NCBI GenBank assembly: GCA_947629195.1
Contig: CANRCS010000008.1
Coordinates: forward strand, 1-18,193
From: an uncultured Bacilli bacterium
GTDB lineage: Bacteria > Bacillota_I > Bacilli_A > RF39 > UBA660
Direction of reading: 5' to 3'
Length of the DNA: 18,193 bases
The notes under the pieces were generated by a model that saw nothing but the letters and a program-made list of their open reading frames with translations, was not told the origin of the DNA and searched no databases. Below, piece by piece: positions 1 through 7,323 of the stretch. The position numbers and the translations under genes were made by a program. How positions within the stretch are numbered: position 1 is the first letter of the stretch; the number at the start of each line of letters is the position of its first letter.

Positions 1-152
1 TCATTTTCATTATTATAGTTATCTTCTTCATCTTGTATTAACTCATCTGTGTTTTCATTTTCCTCTTCCATTTCATTTAAAAATGAAAATAATCCAAATG
101 CTTGTGCTCTTTTTTTCATATCATCACTAAATAAATCATCAAATAAGCCCAC
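1..152 (-). CDS. Hypothetical acidic protein, C-terminus beyond window
   Basis: This open frame starts at a GTG at 152-150 and runs off the left edge, giving 50 visible residues that begin MGLFDDLFSDDMKKRAQAFG. A GGGTGA ribosome site overlaps the stop of the upstream sigma-factor gene, which ends 4 bases before this start, so the two are probably co-transcribed and translationally coupled. A second GTG at 164-162 is in frame but lies before that ribosome site. From about residue 28 the visible part is strongly acidic and asparagine-rich, with no membrane segment or signal peptide. I do not recognise the family. In Bacillus the gene after sigH is rpmG, and this is clearly not a ribosomal protein. 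The open frame, start signal and context support a gene; the function is unknown. Confidence 0.6.
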   Translation of the reverse strand, partial: MGLFDDLFSDDMKKRAQAFGLFSFLNEMEEENENTDELIQDEEDNYNNEN

Positions 153-156
153 TTTT

Positions 157-732
157 TCACCCACTTAATTCTATTTTAAGTTTTTTCCTAATTCTTGAAA
201 GAGCATTATTAACTGCCTTTAAATTTTTTCCAGTTAATATACATATTTCACTATTGTTATAATTTTTAATTTTTAATTTAAAAATTTCTTTTTCTGAATC
301 ACTCAATTTACTAATCATTAGATTATACATTTCTTTTTGCGATTGTTGTTCTTCACAATTATTGATATCTGCAATTTCTCCTTCGTTTATTAAACTATAT
401 TCTACTGCACTATTTAAAACATTATTTTTCTTATTTGTGTTGTTTCTTAATATATTTTGAATACTATGTTCTATGCACGATTGTAAAAAATTAGAAAATT
501 TAGACTTATTATTTTCCTGTTTATATTTTTTTACTGCAACATCAAAAGCAACATATCCTTCCAAAATTAAATCGTTAAATTCTAAACCACACTGACCAGC
601 ATTATATTTATATTTACTTGCAATTTTGTATATTAAGTTTTTATATTTATCGTACATATATTGATATGCACTTTCATTTGATTCGTTAATCATATATATT
701 AATTCGTTATCACTTATTTGATAGTCATTCAT
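157..732 (-). CDS. sigH: RNA polymerase sigma factor, SigH-like (sigma-70 family)
   Basis: This encodes an alternative sigma factor of about 191 residues, which would direct core RNA polymerase to a specific promoter set. The N-terminal half fits sigma-70 region 2: DNELIYMINESNESAYQYMY, then a stretch with FNDLILEGYVAFDVAVKKY and FSNFLQSCIEHSIQN. The C-terminal part fits the region 4 helix-turn-helix, with LSDSEKEIFKLKIKNYNNSE followed by ICILTGKNLKAVNNALSRIR. The length matches the SigH/RpoE-like group, about 200 residues. The ATG at 732 is preferred; an upstream in-frame GTG at 741 would overlap the stop of rlmB. The place immediately after mrnC-rlmB is where Bacillus keeps sigH. In Bacillus SigH controls the transition state and competence; whether that holds in this sparse genome is inference. 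The sigma family is clear and the orthology is likely. Confidence 0.85.
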   Translation of the reverse strand: MNDYQISDNELIYMINESNESAYQYMYDKYKNLIYKIASKYKYNAGQCGLEFNDLILEGYVAFDVAVKKYKQENNKSKFSNFLQSCIEHSIQNILRNNTNKKNNVLNSAVEYSLINEGEIADINNCEEQQSQKEMYNLMISKLSDSEKEIFKLKIKNYNNSEICILTGKNLKAVNNALSRIRKKLKIELSG

Positions 733-740
733 TATAATCA

Positions 741-1442
741 CTACTTTCTATTTTTTAGTACTTCATATATCATGATACCTGTAGCGACTGAAGCATTTAG
801 ACTGTTCACTTTTCCTTTCATTGGTATTTTAGCAATAAAATCGCATGATTCCTTGGTTAATCTACTCATTCCATGCCCTTCATTTCCAATTATAAGTGCG
901 ATTGGTACATTATAATCAATTTCATCATAATTTGTCCCATCCATATCTGTACCTACAATCCAATATCCTTTTTTCTTGAGTGATTTTATTGTATTGTTTA
1001 AATTTGTTACCATGCAAATTTTTATGTTTTCTAATGCACCTGCACTTGTTTTCATAACTGTTGAATTAACATCTACACTTCTATCTTTTGGAATGATGAT
1101 ACCATCTACTCCTGCTGCTTCACATGTTCTAATTATTGCTCCAAAATTATGTGGGTCTTCTATGTGGTCTAATATTACTATAAATGGAAGTTGTCCACTC
1201 TCTGGAGTAAGGTCATCTAAATCTTTAAATTCGTAATCAGGTATACTTAGTATTATACCCTGATGATTTCCTTTTGCAAATTCATCAATTTGCTTTTTTG
1301 TCATGATTTTTGTTGGAATTTTCAAATTCTGTAAAGCAGAAATTATAAATTTGTCATTAAAATTCTCATAAATTATCGCTTTGTATATTTTTTTATTTTT
1401 TTTAAGTAATTCTGTTGCCACATTTTTTCCATATACATACAT
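741..1442 (-). CDS. rlmB: 23S rRNA 2'-O-ribose methyltransferase RlmB (SpoU/TrmH family)
   Basis: This is a SpoU-family SAM-dependent methyltransferase of 233 residues, a normal length. RlmB methylates the ribose of G2251 (E. coli numbering) in the peptidyl-transferase region of 23S rRNA. The N-terminal substrate-binding segment starts MYVYGKNVATELLKK, like the usual (V)xGxxxVxExL opening. The knotted catalytic domain shows motif 1 as LDHIEDPHNFGAIIRTCEA, motif 2 as IIGNEGHGMS and motif 3 as IPMKGKVNSLNASVATGIM. The ribosome site GGAGG lies inside the last codons of mrnC, and only one base separates the mrnC stop from this ATG, so translation is probably coupled. A paralogue such as TrmH or YsgA is less likely because of the mrnC-rlmB-sigH order. 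Confidence 0.93.
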   Translation of the reverse strand: MYVYGKNVATELLKKNKKIYKAIIYENFNDKFIISALQNLKIPTKIMTKKQIDEFAKGNHQGIILSIPDYEFKDLDDLTPESGQLPFIVILDHIEDPHNFGAIIRTCEAAGVDGIIIPKDRSVDVNSTVMKTSAGALENIKICMVTNLNNTIKSLKKKGYWIVGTDMDGTNYDEIDYNVPIALIIGNEGHGMSRLTKESCDFIAKIPMKGKVNSLNASVATGIMIYEVLKNRK

Positions 1443-1443
1443 A

Positions 1444-1815
1444 TTATTTATCCTCCAAAATTATTTTCATTATTTGATTTATTTTATCTTCATTATTGTT
1501 AAGATATAAATATCCAATTATTGCTTCTAATGCAGTTGCATGTTTATAAGTTAATATATCAGTATTTTTGGGTTTTGATTGTGTTTTAAAATTCCTTGCT
1601 CTTTTTATTATATCTAATTCGTTATCATTAAATATATTTTTTTCTAATAATTTTTTTAAATAGTTGCTTTGTCCTATCGCACTAACATATTTTTTTGCTT
1701 CTTTTTGAAGATTATTAACTTTTCTTATTCCTTTTTCTATCAAATATTTTCTAACATATATTTCGTATATTGCATCTCCAATGTATGCCATTTCTTGCGG
1801 ATTTAGGTCATGCAT
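1444..1815 (-). CDS. mrnC: Mini-ribonuclease III
   Basis: This is a 123-residue RNase III catalytic domain with no double-stranded RNA-binding domain, the architecture of Mini-III. In Bacillus it matures the 5' and 3' ends of 23S rRNA with the help of ribosomal protein L3. The catalytic signature is visible as MAYIGDAIYEIYVRKYL, with the presumed metal-binding Asp14, and later as ATALEAIIGYLYL with Glu97. The ATG at 1815 follows a GAGGTGA ribosome site 7 bases away. A likely promoter lies just upstream (1839-1847), behind the terminator of the preceding zinc-peptidase gene, so mrnC seems to start the mrnC-rlmB-sigH unit. The family and the gene order both support the assignment. Confidence 0.92.
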   Translation of the reverse strand: MHDLNPQEMAYIGDAIYEIYVRKYLIEKGIRKVNNLQKEAKKYVSAIGQSNYLKKLLEKNIFNDNELDIIKRARNFKTQSKPKNTDILTYKHATALEAIIGYLYLNNNEDKINQIMKIILEDK

Positions 1816-1838
1816 TACTTTTCACCTCTGTTTAATTT

Positions 1839-1847
1839 ATTTTACCA
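1839..1847 (-). promoter_or_regulatory. Probable extended -10 promoter for mrnC-rlmB-sigH
   Basis: On the minus strand TGG is followed directly by TAAAAT (five of six matches to TATAAT), an extended -10 element. It sits about 25 bases before the mrnC start codon and after the hairpin that ends the upstream unit. No good -35 box is present; T-rich sequence occupies that place. Confidence 0.45.
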
Positions 1848-1857
1848 AATAGTTAAA

Positions 1858-1890
1858 AGAAAGAAAATAACTTTTGATTATCTTCTTTCT
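1858..1890 (-). terminator. Hairpin terminator after the yugP-like gene
   Basis: The two 13-base arms, 1858-1870 and 1878-1890, pair fully in the minus-strand RNA if one G-U is allowed; in plus-strand RNA the same position would be an A-C mismatch. The loop is 7 bases and the 3' arm runs into a U-rich stretch. It begins at the stop codon of the zinc peptidase gene and separates that unit from mrnC. Confidence 0.65.
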
Positions 1891-2575
1891 AATCTCCATC
1901 TCTAGAATTTGCTATTAAAATAAGTCTTAATATTTCTAATATTGCAGTTAACACACTTGCTACATATGTCATTGCTGCTGCACTAAGCATTGTATTTGCT
2001 CCATCTAATTCTCCATCTGTTAGAAAATGATATTTTTTTAATTGTTTTTTTGCTCTAGATGATGCATTAAATTCAACAGGAAGTGTTATTAATTGAAATA
2101 ACAACATAAATCCAATTAAGGCAATTCCAAGCCATAAGAATTTTGTAAGTCCTAATATGAATGATATAAAAATTATTATATATCCTGCTCTTGAACCAAA
2201 ATTTGCTAAGGGAAGAATAGTATTTCTAATTTTTATAGGCGTATATCCTTCTTTATATTGAAGTGCATGACCTACTTCGTGTGCTGCAACTGCATTAGCT
2301 GCAATTGTAGTTCCATGAAATATGTCTCTTGATAACCTAATTGTCTTTCTTCTAGGGTCATAGTGGTCTGTTAAATTACCTGGTACTTCAACTACATATA
2401 TATCTTCTAATCCATTATCATCTAATATTTTTCGTGCTACCTCAAATCCTGTCTTTTTGTCTTTTGTATTTACTTTTTTATATTTACTATATGATGATGA
2501 CACGAAAAATTGAGCAAGTAAAGTTACACCTATTGATATAAAAAATATTAAATAATCTAATCCTATACTATACAT
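1889..2575 (-). CDS. Membrane zinc metallopeptidase, YugP family
   Basis: This 228-residue integral membrane protein carries the zinc-binding motif HEVGH (His99, Glu100, His103) in ANAVAAHEVGHALQYKEG. A likely third ligand is the Glu of LPVEFNAS at 169. Hydrophobic helices lie at about 5-25, 130-165 and 195-222, and the length is close to Bacillus YugP (about 225). The physiological substrate of this family is not established. The ATG at 2575 is chosen because AGGTGA lies 7 bases before it; an in-frame GTG at 2584 falls within that ribosome site. The gene follows the cysS stop with only 5 bases between, so it is the last member of the gltX-cysS unit and is followed by a hairpin terminator. 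The family is clear; the role is unknown. Confidence 0.88.
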   Translation of the reverse strand: MYSIGLDYLIFFISIGVTLLAQFFVSSSYSKYKKVNTKDKKTGFEVARKILDDNGLEDIYVVEVPGNLTDHYDPRRKTIRLSRDIFHGTTIAANAVAAHEVGHALQYKEGYTPIKIRNTILPLANFGSRAGYIIIFISFILGLTKFLWLGIALIGFMLLFQLITLPVEFNASSRAKKQLKKYHFLTDGELDGANTMLSAAAMTYVASVLTAILEILRLILIANSRDGD

Positions 2576-2580
2576 TAAAA

Positions 2581-3987
2581 TCACCTTTTAACTTCATACG
2601 AAGTTCCTTCCCTTGTATCTTTCAATATTATTCCTTTTTTTTCTAAGTCATTACGTATTTTATCAGCAGTTTCATAATCTTTATTCATTTTTGCATTTTT
2701 TCTTAAAAGAATTTGTTCTTCAATATATTTAATTTCATCATCACTTAATTCTAATTCATTAGTATTTAATAAATCTAATGATAAAACTTTATCAAATTCT
2801 TTTATTAATGATATTTTTTCATTATTGTTCAATTTTTCGTCTTTGATGATATCATATAATATAGTTATAGCATTTGATGTATTCAAATCATTTTCTAAAG
2901 CATTAGTAAATTTTTGTAAATATTCTTTATTTAATTCTATCTTTTGACTAAAATCTACATTTTCTTTAATCTTACTGATTTTATTTTTTAATTTGTCATA
3001 TGTATTTTGTGCCATATCTAAAGATTCATAACTAAAAATCAATTGATTTCTGTAATGTGATTGTAAACATAAAAATCTATATGATAGTGGATTATATCCT
3101 TTTTGTTTTAATAAATCCAATGTTAAAAATTCGCCTTTAGATTTACTCATTTTTCCAGTTTTATCATTTAAATATTCACCATGTATCCAGTAGTTACACC
3201 ATTTATGCCCTGTATATGCTTCTGATTGCGCTATTTCATTTGTATGATGTGGGAAAATATTATCTACACCACCACAATGGATGTCTAATTTTTCACCTAA
3301 ATATTTCATTGCAATACATGAACATTCAATATGCCATCCAGGATAACCAACCCCATATGGGCTATCCCATTTTTGCTCTTGATTGTTGAATTTTGAATTT
3401 GTCATCCACAAAGCAAAATCTGCAGGATTTTTTTTAAATTTATCCTCTTCAACATCATCTCTTGCACCTATTAAATTATTTTCATCACATCTTCCAGAAA
3501 GTTCATAATAGTTTGGAGATTTAGTTATATCAAAATAAACATTTCCATTTGAAATGTAAGCAAATCCTTTTTTTAACAATACATCTATCATTTTCAAATA
3601 TTCATCTATATTGTCAGTTGCACGTGCGATTATTTCTGGCTTTTTAATATTTAATTCAGATAAATCTTTCATGAATGCATCAGTATAGAACTTAGCAATT
3701 TCACTTGCTTTTTTACCTTCTTTTCTACTTGCAAGCATCATTTTATCTTCGCCATCATCTGCATCGCTTACAATGTGCCCTACATCAGTAATATTCATTA
3801 CTCTTTTAACTTTATATCCTATAAAATCAAGAGTTTTTTCCAATATATCTTCAAATATATAAGTTCTTAAATTACCAATATGTGCATAACTATATACAGT
3901 AGGACCGCATGTATACATTTTTACTATTCCTTCTTCATTAGGAATAAATTCTTCTATTTTTTTAGTTAATGTATTATAAATTTTCAT
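2581..3987 (-). CDS. cysS: Cysteinyl-tRNA synthetase
   Basis: This class I synthetase charges tRNA-Cys with cysteine using ATP in the cytoplasm. At 468 residues it has the normal length. The catalytic domain shows the HIGH-type motif as YAHIGNLRTY (36-39) and the second motif KMSKS at 279-283. The zinc site that selects cysteine is present as Cys27 in MYTCGPT, Cys222 in GWHIECS, and His247 and Glu251 in FPHHTNEIAQSE. The C-terminal part carries the typical helical anticodon-binding region, with LRKNAKMNKDYETADKIRND. The start ATG has GAGGTGAATAG before it. It stands between the PH-like gene (12-base gap) and the YugP-type peptidase. Bacillus places cysE before cysS; here it is missing from that slot. 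No T-box leader fits in the gap, so expression is probably driven from upstream of gltX. Confidence 0.96.
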   Translation of the reverse strand: MKIYNTLTKKIEEFIPNEEGIVKMYTCGPTVYSYAHIGNLRTYIFEDILEKTLDFIGYKVKRVMNITDVGHIVSDADDGEDKMMLASRKEGKKASEIAKFYTDAFMKDLSELNIKKPEIIARATDNIDEYLKMIDVLLKKGFAYISNGNVYFDITKSPNYYELSGRCDENNLIGARDDVEEDKFKKNPADFALWMTNSKFNNQEQKWDSPYGVGYPGWHIECSCIAMKYLGEKLDIHCGGVDNIFPHHTNEIAQSEAYTGHKWCNYWIHGEYLNDKTGKMSKSKGEFLTLDLLKQKGYNPLSYRFLCLQSHYRNQLIFSYESLDMAQNTYDKLKNKISKIKENVDFSQKIELNKEYLQKFTNALENDLNTSNAITILYDIIKDEKLNNNEKISLIKEFDKVLSLDLLNTNELELSDDEIKYIEEQILLRKNAKMNKDYETADKIRNDLEKKGIILKDTREGTSYEVKR

Positions 3988-3999
3988 CTATTCACCTCT

Positions 4000-4404
4000 T
4001 TAACTTGAAAGGTTTAAATTTAATAAATATGATTTTAATTCATCAAAATTTCTATCCAAGAAATTTATTCTTATTACTTTATTGTTATTCATTACTAATA
4101 TTATACTTTTAACAGTTTCAATATCTTCTATTTTATTAATATTTTTAATATCACTTATATTATATATAATTTCTTTTCCAAAAATGTTTCTATAAATTAT
4201 TTTATTGTTTTCAATACAAAATTTGAAGTTTATAATCTTTAAAATTAAATATAATAATGGAATTAAAAATATTATATTACATATTATAATGCCAATTAAG
4301 TCAAAATTGAAATAACTATAAATAATAATTAGAATATTAAGTATAGTAAATAGAAAATTACCAAAACTTTTCCCATTTATTTTTATATTAGTTTTATTTT
4401 TCAT
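4000..4404 (-). CDS. Small membrane protein with PH-like C-terminal domain
   Basis: This is a 134-residue protein of unknown function. Two hydrophobic helices occupy about residues 14-33 and 35-58. They are followed by a soluble part, FCIENNKIIYRNIFGKEI, then YNISDIKNI and a final amphipathic helix with FDELKSYLLNL. That pattern of a two-helix hairpin followed by a short beta-rich domain with an IxxNKIIYRN-type strand resembles bacterial PH-domain (YdbS/YdbT-like) membrane proteins; this is a resemblance from memory, not a confirmed hit. A ribosome site AGGAAAG lies 3 bases before the ATG. It lies between gltX (42-base gap) and cysS, where Bacillus has cysE, and is probably co-transcribed with both. 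It has no likeness to serine acetyltransferase. Confidence 0.75.
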   Translation of the reverse strand: MKNKTNIKINGKSFGNFLFTILNILIIIYSYFNFDLIGIIICNIIFLIPLLYLILKIINFKFCIENNKIIYRNIFGKEIIYNISDIKNINKIEDIETVKSIILVMNNNKVIRINFLDRNFDELKSYLLNLNLSS

Positions 4405-4446
4405 TTACTTTCCTATAATATATTATAAAATTATGTGTAAAATATG

Positions 4447-5871
4447 TTATTTTAAACGATTTAATACTAATTCTTTTCCAAGAAGGTGAATTGTGTCAGG
4501 AAGTTCTGGACCATGCATTTGGCCTGATACTTTTATTCTAATAGGCATATATAACATTTTCCCTTTTACATTTGCTTTTTCTTTTGTTGACATTATTGCA
4601 TTGTTAATGTTTTCAGTAGTCCAATCTTCTATTTTTTCAATTTCACTTTTAAATACTTTAATAGTATTTTCTATTCCTTCTTGATTCATAAATGTAGTAC
4701 ATTCTTCATTTAATTTAATATTTTCTCTAAAGAAAAGGTCAGTCACTTCTACTATTTCTTTACCATAACTTATGTGGTCTTGATGAATTAAAACTAATTC
4801 TTTTATCCATTCATCAGTTTTATTTGATAAATCATATGCTTCTTTTAAGTGTGGAACAGTAATTGATAGTAACTTTTCTGTATCCAATTTTTTGATGTAA
4901 TGAGCATTAATCCAATTTAATTTTTTAATATCAAATACTGCTGGTGATTTGTTAATTCTTTTTGGGTCAAATATTTTTATTAATTCATCCATAGAGAATA
5001 TTTCATCATTTGTTTCTGGACTCCAACCAAGCATTACTAAGTAATTTATTATAGCTTCTGGAATATATCCATCATTATATAAATCCATAAATGATGCATC
5101 CCCATTACGTTTGCTCAATTTTTGTCCATCACTACCTAATACCATTGCTACGTGTATATATGTAGGTTTTTCCCATCCAAATGCATCGTAAAGTAAATTG
5201 TATTTTGGAGTTGACATAATATATTCATTTCCTCTTATTACATGTGTAATATTCATTAGGTGGTCATCAATTACATTAGCAAAATTATACGTAGGGTATC
5301 CATCTGATTTTAATAAAATTTGGTCTTCTAATAATCTGTTTTCTACTTTTATTTCACCATAAACCAAATCATTATAAACACTTACTCCTTCTTTAGGCAT
5401 AAGTTGTCTTATAACATATTTTTCACCATTTTTTATTTTTTGTTCTATTTCTTCTTTAGATAAATTTTTACAATGTCCATCATACATAAAAGCAACTTTA
5501 TCTTCTTCTGCTTTCTTTCTTAATTTATCTAATCTTTCTTCGGTACAAAAACAATAATATGCTTTTCCCATCTTGACTAATTCTTCTGCATACTTTTTAT
5601 AAATATCAATTCTTTCACTTTGAATATATGGTCCATATTCACCTTTATTATTAGGACCTTCAGATATATGAATATTACAAAGTTCTAATGTATTATAAAT
5701 AAAGTCAATAGCTCCTTCTACTTTTCTTTCTTGGTCTGTATCTTCTATTCTTAATATAAAATCACCATCATTGTGCTTAGCAATTAAATATTCAAATATT
5801 GCTGTTCTTAAATTTCCAACATGCATATATCCTGTTGGAGATGGTGCAAATCTAGTTCTAACTTTTGTCAT
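4447..5871 (-). CDS. gltX: Glutamyl-tRNA synthetase
   Basis: This class I synthetase of 474 residues attaches glutamate to tRNA-Glu; in most Bacillota it also misacylates tRNA-Gln for repair by GatCAB (family knowledge, not testable here). The opening TRFAPSPTGYMHVGN carries the HIGH-type motif (His17, Gly19), and KLSKR is at 251-255 in LGSDGQKLSKRNGDASF. A partial zinc-knuckle pattern, CFC (107-109) and HC (133-134), matches the region that binds zinc in some GluRS. The C-terminal anticodon-binding helices end with PDTIHLLGKE. The ATG is preceded by GAGGT at 8 bases and by a likely promoter about 25 bases upstream. It is the first gene of the unit with the PH-like gene, cysS and yugP. There is no room for a T-box leader. 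Confidence 0.96.
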   Translation of the reverse strand: MTKVRTRFAPSPTGYMHVGNLRTAIFEYLIAKHNDGDFILRIEDTDQERKVEGAIDFIYNTLELCNIHISEGPNNKGEYGPYIQSERIDIYKKYAEELVKMGKAYYCFCTEERLDKLRKKAEEDKVAFMYDGHCKNLSKEEIEQKIKNGEKYVIRQLMPKEGVSVYNDLVYGEIKVENRLLEDQILLKSDGYPTYNFANVIDDHLMNITHVIRGNEYIMSTPKYNLLYDAFGWEKPTYIHVAMVLGSDGQKLSKRNGDASFMDLYNDGYIPEAIINYLVMLGWSPETNDEIFSMDELIKIFDPKRINKSPAVFDIKKLNWINAHYIKKLDTEKLLSITVPHLKEAYDLSNKTDEWIKELVLIHQDHISYGKEIVEVTDLFFRENIKLNEECTTFMNQEGIENTIKVFKSEIEKIEDWTTENINNAIMSTKEKANVKGKMLYMPIRIKVSGQMHGPELPDTIHLLGKELVLNRLK

Positions 5872-5896
5872 GTATTATACCTCATTTCTGTAATAT

Positions 5897-5944
5897 ATTT
5901 TATCATAAAGAAGTTGTTTTTTAAACAAATAATATACTTATAAT
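5897..5944. promoter_or_regulatory. Divergent promoters around a shared palindrome (gltX and the 6023 gene)
   Basis: The palindrome TTGTTTTTTAAACAA at 5914-5928 offers a TTGTTT -35-like box to each strand. On the minus strand an extended -10, TGA followed by TAAAAT (5905-5897), sits 20 bases from its -35 and serves gltX. On the plus strand TATAAT at 5939-5944 lies 19 bases from its -35 and serves the coiled-coil gene. Both spacings are longer than ideal, so the -10 elements are surer than the -35 boxes. A dimeric regulator on the palindrome could affect both directions; that is inference. Confidence 0.5.
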
Positions 5945-6022
5945 AAAAAAAGTTTAATTGCTACTAATTTCTACAAATTATTACCTTATACTTAGTTATT
6001 ATTAGTTTAGGATGGTGATTAC

Positions 6023-6670
6023 ATGGATATAGGTAATTTATTATTTGAAAGTAATGATGTGAAGTATAATAGTAAAGATATTAAAAATTTAGATATTAAT
6101 ACTATATTTAAAATGGAAAGTGATTTACTAGAGGAAATTAGTTTGCTAGAAGATAAAAGTAAAAATCTAGATATTATTTATTTCAATTATAATAAGATGA
6201 AAAATAAAATTAAAAGAAATATTGAAATGAAAAAGGATACATTATCTAAGTTATCACAACAAAAAGATAAACTAACAGATTTAGATGATAAGAAAAAGTT
6301 ATTATATTTGACTAAAGAATATACTTTTTATAAGGAACAAACTAATACTAAAAAATTAGTTAACAAGATTAAAAATTTATGTAATAAAATTGATTTTTTG
6401 AAAGGTGAATTAAGAAATAGAAAATTAACTTTAGAATATAATAAAATTAAGGAAAAATATAGAGATATCATAATATTTATAAGTAGTGAAAAATTTGATA
6501 ATAAAAAGGATATTTTACCTAATAATTTAAATATTGATGAAAAAATAGATTGGTTTAATAATAGAATTGAAGAATATATTGAAAAACAAGTTATATTTGA
6601 TAATTATATTGTCATGCTTGAAAATTATTATAGAAAAGTTTTAGAAAAAAAATATCAAACAATAAATTAG
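6023..6670 (+). CDS. Unknown coiled-coil protein
   Basis: I do not recognise this 215-residue protein. It is very lysine-rich and almost wholly predicted as helix: residues about 28-145 read as long charged heptads (MESDLLEEISLLEDKSKN, KKDTLSKLSQQKDKL, KLVNKIKNLCNKIDFLKGEL), which suggests an extended coiled coil or helical bundle. A short C-terminal segment with IDEKIDWFNNRIEEYIEKQ follows. There is no signal peptide or membrane helix, so it should be cytoplasmic. The start ATG has a good GGATGGTGAT ribosome site. It is a single gene on the plus strand, divergent from gltX and convergent with the next gene, with its 3' end inside a shared terminator hairpin. It could be a structural, chromosome-associated or division-related protein, but nothing in the sequence decides this. 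Confidence 0.8.
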   Translation: MDIGNLLFESNDVKYNSKDIKNLDINTIFKMESDLLEEISLLEDKSKNLDIIYFNYNKMKNKIKRNIEMKKDTLSKLSQQKDKLTDLDDKKKLLYLTKEYTFYKEQTNTKKLVNKIKNLCNKIDFLKGELRNRKLTLEYNKIKEKYRDIIIFISSEKFDNKKDILPNNLNIDEKIDWFNNRIEEYIEKQVIFDNYIVMLENYYRKVLEKKYQTIN

Positions 6671-6691
6671 AAATTAGTTGTTTGATATTTT
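6649..6691. terminator. Bidirectional terminator between convergent genes
   Basis: Perfect 14-base arms at 6649-6662 and 6678-6691 (core AAATATCAAACAA and its complement) enclose a 15-base loop. The arm in the plus-strand gene covers its last codons and its stop is in the loop. A U-rich stretch follows on the plus strand, and a run of eight U follows on the minus strand, so it can end transcription from both sides. Confidence 0.8.
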
Positions 6692-6694
6692 ACT

Positions 6695-7216
6695 TTATTT
6701 TTTCTTTTTAGTTTTTTCTTTATAATAGTAATTATATGAATATTTTAATACTTCTAAAATTTCAGAAGATGTTGCTTTTCCAGGTTCATAAGAAGTAAGT
6801 ACTCCATCATTATACATTTTTAAACGCATATCATCAAAATGTATATAGTCATTTATTTCACAGTTAACAAAACATTCATTGTTATCTATAATATATGATG
6901 ATCCAATTTTATTATATTTTTTTACGGCATAGCTTCCCTCATGTGTTTTTATAGCACCAACATAATTAGAATTGATACCCTTAAAAATACTTCCTGCGAT
7001 ATAAAAATTGAAAAGATTTACACTACTAAAATCTTTCTTTTCAAATAGCCCTACACAATCCTCATTATATGCACATATAAAAAATTTTTTAACATCCTTT
7101 TTTTCTTCTACTTTCTTAACTTCTATTTTTTCTTCCGGATATAAATCATTATAAAGTTTTACTGATTCTTTAATACTTTTCAATATTTTTTTCAAATCTT
7201 CATATTTATCTTTCAT
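6695..7216 (-). CDS. Unknown cytoplasmic protein
   Basis: This 173-residue protein is not recognised. The first 45 residues are helical and charged (KYEDLKKILKSIKESVKLYN, then a Lys/Glu-rich linker). A mixed alpha/beta domain follows with FFICAYNEDCVGLFEKKDF, FYIAGSIFKGINSNYVGAIK, ECFVNCEINDYIHFDDMRLK and a helix with SSEILEVLKYSYNYYYKEK. The C-terminus is a run of lysines. No signal peptide or membrane segment is visible. The ATG has an AAGGAG ribosome site. The gene stands alone between two terminators behind a promoter with full consensus hexamers, so it should be strongly expressed unless repressed. Its function cannot be inferred from the neighbours. Confidence 0.78.
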   Translation of the reverse strand: MKDKYEDLKKILKSIKESVKLYNDLYPEEKIEVKKVEEKKDVKKFFICAYNEDCVGLFEKKDFSSVNLFNFYIAGSIFKGINSNYVGAIKTHEGSYAVKKYNKIGSSYIIDNNECFVNCEINDYIHFDDMRLKMYNDGVLTSYEPGKATSSEILEVLKYSYNYYYKEKTKKKK

Positions 7217-7247
7217 TTTATGATAACTCCTTCTTAAATTGCTTATT

Positions 7248-7275
7248 ATTATACCATATAGATTTGGATTGTCAA
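7248..7275 (-). promoter_or_regulatory. Full-consensus sigma-A promoter of the 6695-7216 gene
   Basis: On the minus strand TTGACA (7275-7270) and TATAAT (7253-7248) are separated by 16 bases, and TGG just before the -10 gives an extended -10 as well. It lies about 30 bases before the start codon and directly after the T-tract of the preceding terminator. Confidence 0.85.
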
Positions 7276-7284
7276 TAAAATAAA

Positions 7285-7318
7285 AAAGATTCCAATAGGT
7301 TAAGTTGGAAACTTCTTT
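7285..7318 (-). terminator. Terminator of the prfB-yitT unit
   Basis: In the minus-strand RNA two paired blocks, AAAGA with UCUUU and UUCCAA with UUGGAA, form a stem with a 3-base bulge (7311-7313) and a 9-base loop, followed by six U and more U-rich sequence. It lies 6 bases after the stop of the 7324-8010 gene. Confidence 0.75.
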
Positions 7319-7323
7319 ATAGT

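Noticed and set aside
718..1236. Plus-strand open frames opposite rlmB
   Set aside because: They lie antisense to a well-supported conserved gene and have no ribosome sites or recognisable domains. The same holds for open frames opposite gltX (4493-4684), prfB/yitT (8797-9012), the glycosidase (10862-11113) and the KilA-N gene (17068-17660).
5872..6022. T-box riboswitch upstream of gltX or cysS
   Set aside because: Promoter to start codon is only about 25 bases for gltX and the gap before cysS is 12 bases, so no leader of the needed size fits.
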